Shown one piece after another: positions 6,522 to 11,859 of a stretch of 13,377 bases of DNA. The stretch is from positions 5,517 through 18,893 of the forward strand of contig MHWM01000027.1 of NCBI GenBank assembly GCA_001824135.1, read 5' to 3'. The number at the start of each line of letters is the position of its first letter. Position 1 is the first letter of the stretch. The notes beneath the pieces were generated by a model. It made no database searches. It was not told where the DNA came from and saw nothing but the letters and a program-made list of their open reading frames with translations. Made by a program: the position numbers and the translations under genes. The stretch is from Candidatus Zambryskibacteria bacterium RIFCSPLOWO2_02_FULL_39_14. GTDB taxonomy: Bacteria > Patescibacteriota > Minisyncoccia > Phycocordibacterales > Zambryskibacteraceae.

Positions 6522-6923
6522 ATGCAGAAAAATATATTAATATGGCTTCTAGTATTCGTCTTATTTTTAGCTGGTTTCATCTGGCTTATTATGGCTCCTA
6601 CTAAGACAGGTAAATTAGATAGCTTCGCTACATGCCTTGCAGATAGTGGGGCTACTTTCTATGGAGCTTTCTGGTGTCCTCATTGTCAGAATCAAAAAGC
6701 TTTATTTGGTTCATCGGCCAAACTTTTACCATATGTGGAATGTTCTACTCCTGACGGCAGAAACCAACTTTCTATTTGTACCGATGCGGGGGTTACTGGT
6801 TATCCAACTTGGGAGTTTGCGAATGGTGATCGTGAGGGTGGGGAAGTGTCTTTGGAACGTTTAAGTGAGCTTACTAACTGTCCTCTACCGGTACAAGAAG
6901 GATTGTCTGAAGACAATGATTGA
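6522..6923 (+). CDS. Membrane-anchored thioredoxin-like protein with CPHC active site (DsbA-like)
   Basis: A 133-residue protein with an N-terminal hydrophobic anchor (about residues 4-24) that would place the domain outside the membrane. The active site is FWCPHCQNQK (C52, C55), the same CPHC dipeptide pair as in E. coli DsbA, and the cis-proline loop is GYPT (P95). The domain is much smaller than DsbA (no helical insert) and is closer to the thioredoxin-like partners found beside VKOR or DsbB proteins. Further cysteines (C38, C74, C86, C120) may form structural or relay disulfides. It probably introduces disulfides into exported proteins and is re-oxidised by the DsbB-like membrane protein, whose gene begins 8 bases before this stop. 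No Shine-Dalgarno is seen; the -10 box sits six bases upstream. Confidence 0.85.
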   Translation: MQKNILIWLLVFVLFLAGFIWLIMAPTKTGKLDSFATCLADSGATFYGAFWCPHCQNQKALFGSSAKLLPYVECSTPDGRNQLSICTDAGVTGYPTWEFANGDREGGEVSLERLSELTNCPLPVQEGLSEDND

Positions 6924-7452
6924 AAAACTTACTCTATTTTTACCTTACATTGTTTTATTATCGCATTTTTTCATCCTAATTCTTGTAGGTTTATTAGTGT
7001 TCAGAAATTCTTGGGGTAAGAAGTTAGAGAATTTTATTGGCAAGTATTCAATGCTTCTTGCATTTTTAATCTCACTTTCCGCGTTAATTGGAAGTCTTTT
7101 CTATTCTCAAATTGTTGGATTTGAACCATGTGTGTTGTGTTGGTGGCAGAGAGTTTTCATTTTCCCGTTACCTGTCATTTTTGGGATAGCTATTTGGAGG
7201 AAGGATAGAAATATATTTAATTATGTAGTCCCATTAGCAGTACTGTCAGCCGTGGTGGCACTTTACCAGTCATATGTATATTTGGGCGGAGCATCATTTC
7301 TTCCTTGTACTGCTGTGGGTGGTGCTTGTTCAAAGGTTTACGTAAAGGTATTTGGTTACATTACAATTCCTGTAATGTCTTTAACCATTTCACTCTACAT
7401 ATTGTTTATTGCTTGGATTCATAACAAATATGAAAAAAATCGTAACGCATGA
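6916..7452 (+). CDS. DsbB/BdbC-like disulfide bond formation protein
   Basis: A 178-residue membrane protein starting at MIEKLTLF (6916); this overlaps the previous gene's stop by 8 bases, whereas the longer reading from 6865 would sit inside it. Five hydrophobic segments are visible (about 7-29, 43-64, 80-95, 103-122 and 147-167). The redox pairs are C72-V-L-C75 in GFEPCVLCWWQRVFIFPLPVI, which fits the BdbC/DsbB pattern C-x-x-C-W-x-Q-R, and C131 with C138 in FLPCTAVGGAC. DsbB proteins take electrons from a DsbA-like partner and pass them to quinone. The extra N-terminal segment makes it slightly longer than BdbC (about 140 residues). With the preceding gene it makes a complete oxidation pair. 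Confidence 0.88.
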   Translation: MIEKLTLFLPYIVLLSHFFILILVGLLVFRNSWGKKLENFIGKYSMLLAFLISLSALIGSLFYSQIVGFEPCVLCWWQRVFIFPLPVIFGIAIWRKDRNIFNYVVPLAVLSAVVALYQSYVYLGGASFLPCTAVGGACSKVYVKVFGYITIPVMSLTISLYILFIAWIHNKYEKNRNA

Positions 7453-8308
7453 TTCTGGTTTTCATACTGATGATGTCTTTGCCGTAGCAACTTTACTTTT
7501 AGTTATTGACGAAGCAGAAGTAATCAGAAGTCGAGACCCAGAAGTTCACGCTACCGCTGATTATTTGGTAGATACAGGTATGGAATATAATCCTAGCCTG
7601 TATCATTTCGATCACCATCAACCAAAAGGTGCTGGAGAGCGAGAGAACGGAATTCCTTATGCATCTTTTGGATTGGTGTGGAAGGAGTATGGAGAGAAGT
7701 TGGCAGGTGGGAAGAGGGAAGCAGACTTTATCGACAGAACATTGGTTCAGGCTATTGATGCGCATGACAACGGTGTAGCTATTTCCGAGTATAAATTTAA
7801 GGGTATACGAGAATATACTATCGGAGATTTCTTGAACTCTTTTATAGAATTACGTGACCAAGAGTATTTAAATAAACTCTTTATGGAAGTTGTCGGTATG
7901 GCAAAAAATTTACTAATACGTGAAATTTCTATTGCTAAGAAAAATATTATAAATGAAGATAAAATACTGTCTATATACAGTGGTGCTAAAGATAAACGAA
8001 TTATAATCTTGCCTGAAGAATTGAATGGGTGGCGAGAGGTGTTGGCCAGAACTCCTGAAGCTATCTATAGTATTCATCCCAGACCTGATGGTAAGTGGAC
8101 TCTTGGCTCTGTTCCCGATTTCACTAAATCTTTTTATGGAGCTATCCGTAAACCATTGCCATCTACTTGGGCAGGGAAAAAAGATCAGGATTTGCAAAAG
8201 ATGACGGGTATAGAAGACGCCCTGTTTGTCCATAGAAAATTGTTTATGGCTGCCGCTAAGACGAAAGATGGGGCAATCAAGCTTGCGGAATTGGCCCTGA
8301 ATAGCTGA
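7430..8308 (+). CDS. MYG1-family metal-dependent exonuclease-like protein
   Basis: A 292-residue protein starting at MKKIVTHDSGFHTDDVF. I chose 7430 because the conserved family block begins here; it overlaps the DsbB-like gene by 23 bases, pointing to the same transcript. Conserved DHH/MYG1 features are H7-D8, H12 with D14-D15 (HDSGFHTDDV), RSRD at 33-36, YHFDHHQ with D61-H62-H63, and AIDAHDNG around 108-115; these are metal-binding candidates. Characterised MYG1 proteins in yeast and human are 3'-5' RNA exonucleases in nucleus and mitochondria. The role in bacteria is not established, and its position beside thiol oxidases gives no clear hint. The family call is strong; activity is inferred. 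Confidence 0.88.
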   Translation: MKKIVTHDSGFHTDDVFAVATLLLVIDEAEVIRSRDPEVHATADYLVDTGMEYNPSLYHFDHHQPKGAGERENGIPYASFGLVWKEYGEKLAGGKREADFIDRTLVQAIDAHDNGVAISEYKFKGIREYTIGDFLNSFIELRDQEYLNKLFMEVVGMAKNLLIREISIAKKNIINEDKILSIYSGAKDKRIIILPEELNGWREVLARTPEAIYSIHPRPDGKWTLGSVPDFTKSFYGAIRKPLPSTWAGKKDQDLQKMTGIEDALFVHRKLFMAAAKTKDGAIKLAELALNS

Positions 8309-8352
8309 TTTTATCTAGACGCCAGGCTTACCTATGTACCTAGATTCCCGTC

Positions 8353-8390
8353 ACACATTATAACTTTCCTATAGGATTATTATAATGTGT
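8353..8390. repeat. 38-bp palindrome, left copy, abutting the 3' end of the PaaX/Cas2-like gene
   Basis: The arms ACACATTATAA (8353-8363) and TTATAATGTGT (8380-8390) pair perfectly over 11 bp. The centre CCTATAGG (8368-8375) is self-complementary, and the two 4-base spacers CTTT and ATTA do not match each other. The palindrome touches the stop codon (TGA, complement of 8390-8392). Bases 8355-8388 recur exactly, inverted, at 8977-9010. It has no T-tract, so it does not look like a terminator, although it lies between two convergent genes. Confidence 0.9.
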
Positions 8391-8956
8391 CAGACAATAT
8401 CGAAATCCATACGGAGATGTCGATCATTTTCAATCTGATCTACTATCATATAAAGAAGATTTTTTCCGATTTCTAAATCCATCTTCATTAAACCGATGAA
8501 ATCCTCACAGTCATATGGAAACACCCAGACGCTATCTTGAAGTCTTTGGAAACCAGCTTCACTAAGAATTTGGCGAACTTCTGTACGAACCATCCGGTTC
8601 TTTTCTGGTATGTCGAAAATAATTACCCTCCATTTTCCGTCCCACCTTTTTGGTCGTGGAATTTTATAATTTGCCATTCTCCAATGCTTCAGAAGTTTCT
8701 CACCGGGTTCAGTCAGAGAGTGGTGTCCATCTTGAAATTTTAGCAACCCCCTTTTCTTCAACCGGTTTGCTGCAGACATTATGATTTCCTTCCGTCTAGA
8801 AGAGGATGGGATATCCAATTCAAAGAAATAATTTAAAACAATAGGTATAAGCTCTGTAGAACCCATTCTACCTCCTGAAGCGATAGCAGTAAAAATTGCT
8901 TCTTGCAATTTTGTTTTCCGAATAACTTTTTTGTTTTGTTTCTCTAACTTTGCCAT
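8390..8956 (-). CDS. PaaX-like winged-helix protein with Cas2-like domain
   Basis: A 188-residue protein read leftwards from MAKLEKQNKK. An in-frame GTG lies six bases upstream (8960-8962), but I prefer the ATG at 8956 because TATAAT ends exactly six bases before it. After a basic N-terminus (KLEKQNKKVIRKTK), residues about 15-80 form a winged helix (SSRRKEIIMSAANRLKKRGLLKF, then HHSLTEPGEKLL). Residues about 97-185 match the Cas2-like domain shared by PaaX repressors and Cas2: WRVIIFDIPEKNRMVRTEVRQIL, with the conserved Asp after the first strand, then GFQRLQDSVWVFP. It lacks the C-terminal part of E. coli PaaX (about 316 residues). Automatic pipelines may label it Cas2, but no repeat array or other cas gene is present. 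Its own palindromic operators suggest an autoregulator; a nuclease or mobile-element role is an alternative. Confidence 0.8.
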   Translation of the reverse strand: MAKLEKQNKKVIRKTKLQEAIFTAIASGGRMGSTELIPIVLNYFFELDIPSSSRRKEIIMSAANRLKKRGLLKFQDGHHSLTEPGEKLLKHWRMANYKIPRPKRWDGKWRVIIFDIPEKNRMVRTEVRQILSEAGFQRLQDSVWVFPYDCEDFIGLMKMDLEIGKNLLYMIVDQIENDRHLRMDFDIV

Positions 8957-8960
8957 ATCC

Positions 8961-8970
8961 ACATTATAAC
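8961..8970. repeat. Extra half-site of the palindrome over the PaaX/Cas2-like promoter
   Basis: ACATTATAAC repeats the first ten bases of the 34-bp repeated core. It contains, on the minus strand, the TATAAT box of the leftward gene. A protein that binds the palindrome arms might also contact this site and block its own promoter. Confidence 0.5.
8963..8968 (-). promoter_or_regulatory. Consensus -10 box for the PaaX/Cas2-like gene
   Basis: On the minus strand TATAAT is followed by GTGGAT and then ATG (8956-8954). The expected transcription start is the A of that ATG, so the mRNA would be leaderless. The -35 region falls inside the right-hand palindrome. Confidence 0.6.
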
Positions 8971-8974
8971 CTAA

Positions 8975-9012
8975 CTACATTATAATAATCCTATAGGAAA
9001 GTTATAATGTAG
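8975..9012. repeat. 38-bp palindrome, right copy, between the divergent PaaX/Cas2-like and obgE promoters
   Basis: The arms CTACATTATAA (8975-8985) and TTATAATGTAG (9002-9012) pair perfectly, around TAAT, CCTATAGG (8990-8997) and AAAG. The outer A-T pair 8974/9013 extends it to 40 bp. Compared with the left copy it is inverted, and 34 bases are identical including the non-palindromic spacers. It covers the -35 regions of both flanking promoters, an expected place for a repressor operator. Confidence 0.9.
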
Positions 9013-9021
9013 TGGAAGATG

Positions 9022-9030
9022 TGGTAAAGT
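9022..9030 (+). promoter_or_regulatory. Extended -10 promoter for obgE
   Basis: TGG plus TAAAGT (9025-9030) is followed by six bases and the ATG at 9037, which predicts a leaderless mRNA. The -35 region (about 9002-9007) lies in the right arm of the palindrome. A second -10-like TATAAT (9003-9008) within that arm could give a start at about 9015. Confidence 0.5.
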
Positions 9031-9036
9031 GGGGTT

Positions 9037-10002
9037 ATGTTTATAGATGAATTAACTCTTCACTTTAAGGCCGGTCGCGGTGGCGATGGTGTTGTGCGTT
9101 GGAGACACGAGAAAGGCAAAGATCATGCCGGTCCTTCTGGTGGTAATGGTGGTAAAGGGGGAGATGTCTATGCTTTAGCCGTACGCGATATTGGCATTCT
9201 TTCTGCGTATCGCAATGTTAAAGGATTTAAGGCTGAACATGGTGAAGATGGTGCGAAAGATTTAAAGCAGGGTGCTGGCGGAAAAGATATAGAGATACGA
9301 CTACCTGTAGGTTCACGTCTGACTAACCTCACTACTGGGTATTCTATAGAACTTTTAAAAGATAATGAAAAAGTATTACTGCTTAATGGAGGCAGAGGCG
9401 GACTGGGGAACGCACATTTTAAAGGTTCTACCAATATCAGACCGAAGGAGTCTACACCGGGTGTATTGGGAGAAGAGGCGGATTTTAATATAGAACTAAT
9501 GTTAATTGTTGATGTCGGCATTATAGGTTTGCCGAATGCCGGTAAGTCTAGTCTTCTCAACGCTTTGACTGGAGCCCATTCTCAAGTAGGTGATTTTCCT
9601 TTCACTACACTCGAACCATCGTTGGGCGATTTCTACGGGTTGATCATGGCCGATATACCAGGTCTTATAGAAGGAGCGTCTGAAGGTAAGGGTCTCGGGC
9701 ATAAATTTCTACGTCATATAGAACGTACTCGCTCTCTTATACATTGTGTTTCAGCTGAGAATGAGGATCCTTTAAAGTCGTATAAAGTGGTTCGAAATGA
9801 GCTTGAGCTTTATAATAAAGACATGAAGGGCAAACAAGAAGTAATTCTCTTGACTAAAATAGATATGATTTCAGATAAAGAACAAAAAATTAAATTAAAC
9901 GTTTTAAGGGAGATAACACCTAATGTGTTTCCTATGTCAGTGTTAGATGACCGTATCATACAAGAATTTGGAAGCTTTATTATAAAAACATTCAAGTTAT
10001 GA
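9037..10002 (+). CDS. obgE: GTPase Obg (ObgE/CgtA)
   Basis: A 321-residue Obg GTPase involved in late assembly of the large ribosomal subunit and in growth control. Residues 1-156 form the glycine-rich Obg fold (FKAGRGGDGVVRWRHEKG, GPSGGNGGKGGDV, GGRGGLGNAHF). The G domain follows: G1 GLPNAGKSS (164-172), G2 TT at 190-191 in FPFTTLEP, G3 DIPG (206-209), and G4, where TKID (273-276) replaces the usual NKxD. The C-terminal OCT domain is absent, as in many shorter Obg proteins. There is no Shine-Dalgarno sequence; the start is set by the promoter six bases upstream. The stop overlaps the gatB start as ATGA, which indicates translational coupling. Its promoter shares the palindrome with the divergent PaaX/Cas2-like gene, so that protein may regulate it. 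Confidence 0.95.
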   Translation: MFIDELTLHFKAGRGGDGVVRWRHEKGKDHAGPSGGNGGKGGDVYALAVRDIGILSAYRNVKGFKAEHGEDGAKDLKQGAGGKDIEIRLPVGSRLTNLTTGYSIELLKDNEKVLLLNGGRGGLGNAHFKGSTNIRPKESTPGVLGEEADFNIELMLIVDVGIIGLPNAGKSSLLNALTGAHSQVGDFPFTTLEPSLGDFYGLIMADIPGLIEGASEGKGLGHKFLRHIERTRSLIHCVSAENEDPLKSYKVVRNELELYNKDMKGKQEVILLTKIDMISDKEQKIKLNVLREITPNVFPMSVLDDRIIQEFGSFIIKTFKL

Positions 10003-11384
10003 AAGATTATAAACTCACAGTGGGGCTTGAAATACATGCAGAATTAGCAACAGAAACAAAAATGTTCTGCAACTCCAAAAATAATACTGATGAATTAAAA
10101 CCTAATACGAATATATGCCCAGTATGTCTAGGTTATCCAGGAACATTGCCCACCATTAACAAAGAGGCGGTGCGTTCGGTATTGCGTCTAGGATTAGCCG
10201 TAGGTGGGGATATTGCCGATTACTCAGAATTTGATAGGAAAAATTATTTCTATCCCGATATACCTAAGGGATATCAGATTAGTCAGTACAAGTACCCCCT
10301 AGTTCAGGGAGGTTCTATAGTTGGTGTAGATATTACTCGCATACATTTAGAAGAAGATACAGCCAAGTCACAACATAACGATAAAGGAGATTCACTTCTA
10401 GATTTTAATAGAGCAGGAGTACCATTGGTCGAGTTAGTAACGGAACCAGTTATTCATGATCCGGAAACTGCCAGTTGTTTTGCTCGCGAGTTTCAATTAC
10501 TACTTATATATCTTGGGATAAGCAAGGCCAATATGGAGAAGGGGGAGATGAGAGTTGAAGCTAATGTTTCTGTGACTAAGTCGGATGAACTTGGTACAAA
10601 AGTTGAAATAAAGAATTTAAATTCTTTCAGATCGGTAGAGAGAGCTATTAAATTTGAGACTCAACGGCAAATTGATCTATTAAAGAACGGAAAGAGTGTG
10701 CAACAAGAAACGCGCGGGTGGGATGAAGAAAGGGAAGAGACATTTGCACAAAGAAGCAAAGAAGGTTCTCAAGACTATCGCTACTTTCCAGACCCTGATT
10801 TGCCAAAGTTATTTATAAAAGATATTGCTGAGTTTAAATCAGATACTCTAAGGAAATCATTACCCGAATTGCCTCAAGAGAAGAGAGAGAGGTATAAGAA
10901 AGAATTTGAGTTGAAAGACGAAGATATAGAAATCTATGTCAAAGATTTAGAATTAGGGAAATATTTTGAAGAATTTGTCAAGATTGCTCAAAACAAAGAT
11001 ATTATTCAGTTAGGATCTAATTATATAATAACTAATCCAAGCACAAGAAATATTTCAGTATCAAGGGTTGTTGATACAATGCATATGGTAGTTGAAGGGG
11101 AACTGTCATCAACAAGTGCTAAATTAATTTTGAAAGAATTAGAGGAAAAAGATGAAGACCCAAAAAAGATTGCGGAAGAAAAAGGTTTAATACAAATAAG
11201 TGATAAGAAAAAATTAGAAGTAGTAGCGAAAAAAGTTATCAGCAATAATACAAAAGCAGTAGACGAGTATAAAAAAGGTAAAATGTCATCGTTACAGTTT
11301 TTAGTCGGACAAACTATGAAAGAAATGAAAGGTAGTGGGAATCCTAAACTCTTACAAAAAATATTTGAAGATCTGCTCTCTTAA
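9999..11384 (+). CDS. gatB: Aspartyl/glutamyl-tRNA amidotransferase subunit B
   Basis: A 461-residue GatB, the kinase and tRNA-binding subunit of the GatCAB complex, which converts Glu-tRNA(Gln) or Asp-tRNA(Asn) to the amidated forms. Family features are VGLEIHAELATETKMFC (8-24), CPVCLGYPGTLPTIN (40-54), the YFYPDIPKGYQISQY block, the HLEEDTAKSQH stretch, DFNRAGVPLVELVTEPV, RVEANVSV, VEIKNLNSFRSVERAI and RYFPDPDLP. The C-terminal part (about 310-461) is the helical region ending in the YqeY-like domain (SLQFLVGQTMKEMKGSGNPKLL). The metal-site cysteines are C24, C40 and C43; the second Cys of the usual FCxC pair is absent (FCNS). gatA and gatC are not in this window. Its start overlaps the obgE stop, and its stop overlaps the convergent MerR-like gene by 4 bases. 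Confidence 0.96.
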   Translation: MKDYKLTVGLEIHAELATETKMFCNSKNNTDELKPNTNICPVCLGYPGTLPTINKEAVRSVLRLGLAVGGDIADYSEFDRKNYFYPDIPKGYQISQYKYPLVQGGSIVGVDITRIHLEEDTAKSQHNDKGDSLLDFNRAGVPLVELVTEPVIHDPETASCFAREFQLLLIYLGISKANMEKGEMRVEANVSVTKSDELGTKVEIKNLNSFRSVERAIKFETQRQIDLLKNGKSVQQETRGWDEEREETFAQRSKEGSQDYRYFPDPDLPKLFIKDIAEFKSDTLRKSLPELPQEKRERYKKEFELKDEDIEIYVKDLELGKYFEEFVKIAQNKDIIQLGSNYIITNPSTRNISVSRVVDTMHMVVEGELSSTSAKLILKELEEKDEDPKKIAEEKGLIQISDKKKLEVVAKKVISNNTKAVDEYKKGKMSSLQFLVGQTMKEMKGSGNPKLLQKIFEDLLS

Positions 11385-11623
11385 TCTTCGAGATGTTTTA
11401 TCAGAAGTTTTTTTATTTTGGTTTCAGCATTGCTTTTATTTGTGCCTCCTTCAATATCATTAATTATATTTTCTAGAGCAGAAAGTTTATAAACCCGATA
11501 ATTGTTCATAGGGTGTCTTTGGGCAGGGAACTTTTTAGACTTGTCCCAGTTACGAAGAGTTAGAGGAGAAACTCCTAATATATCCGCAGCTTCCTTTATA
11601 GAAAAATAAATCTCTTTAGTCAT
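11381..11623 (-). CDS. Small MerR-like helix-turn-helix protein
   Basis: An 80-residue leftward protein. Residues about 6-50 (FSIKEAADILGVSPLTLRNWD, then KSKKFPAQRHPMNNYRVYKLSALENII) fit the N-terminal winged helix of MerR regulators and of excisionase-type or IS607 OrfA-type proteins. No effector or recombinase domain follows; the last 25 residues are charged and helical. It could be a small regulator or a recombination-directionality factor; no integrase is nearby. A TATATA sequence (11629-11634, minus strand) sits five bases before the ATG. It is divergent from the large surface-protein gene, whose N-terminus carries a similar HTH pattern, so it may act in the spacer between them. Confidence 0.75.
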   Translation of the reverse strand: MTKEIYFSIKEAADILGVSPLTLRNWDKSKKFPAQRHPMNNYRVYKLSALENIINDIEGGTNKSNAETKIKKLLIKHLED

Positions 11624-11859
11624 AAAGTTATATAAACCTTAATAATTCTATATAGTTCATTATATATAAATTTGTATTGTTTATCAATGTTTATTGTGGA
11701 TAGTTATGAATATCTATAAATAATAAAAAATTATTTAAAAACTATTAAATTTAAGGTGGTTAAATTACCTAAGATTTATTAGATTATTGTCCACAGTTTT
11801 AAGTATATTTTTAGGAGATTTTTCTATCAAGTTATACAATTAATGTAAGTGTTAATTTC
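11624..11859. other. AT-rich divergent intergenic region with two near-match DnaA boxes
   Basis: This 236-base spacer lies between the leftward MerR-like gene and the rightward surface-protein gene and has no ORF of note. It contains TGTGGATAG (11695-11703; complement CTATCCACA) and TTGTCCACA (11787-11795), each one base off the DnaA consensus and facing each other across about 80 bases of very AT-rich sequence. A -10-like TACAAT (11835-11840) could serve the surface-protein gene with a start at about 11847. Whether the boxes are functional cannot be decided. Confidence 0.4.

Noticed and set aside
6865..6915. Upstream ATG as start of the DsbB-like gene
   Set aside because: It would add a charged stretch before the first membrane segment and a long overlap; 6916 gives the usual short overlap.
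8313..8345. ATCTAG/CTAGAT inverted repeat after the MYG1-like gene
   Set aside because: Only six base pairs with a 21-base loop and no T-tract; likely chance.
8353..8390. Left palindrome as an ordinary transcription terminator
   Set aside because: It has an AT-only lower stem, a mismatched internal loop and no T-tract, and its near-identical copy lies in a promoter region.
8390..8956. CRISPR-Cas system suggested by the Cas2-like domain
   Set aside because: No repeat-spacer array and no cas1 or other cas gene is in the window, and the N-terminal winged helix fits PaaX-like regulators better than Cas2.
8353..9012. Classical insertion sequence
   Set aside because: No transposase motif, and no matching target-site duplication outside the inverted repeats (GTCAC on the left, AGTGG on the right).
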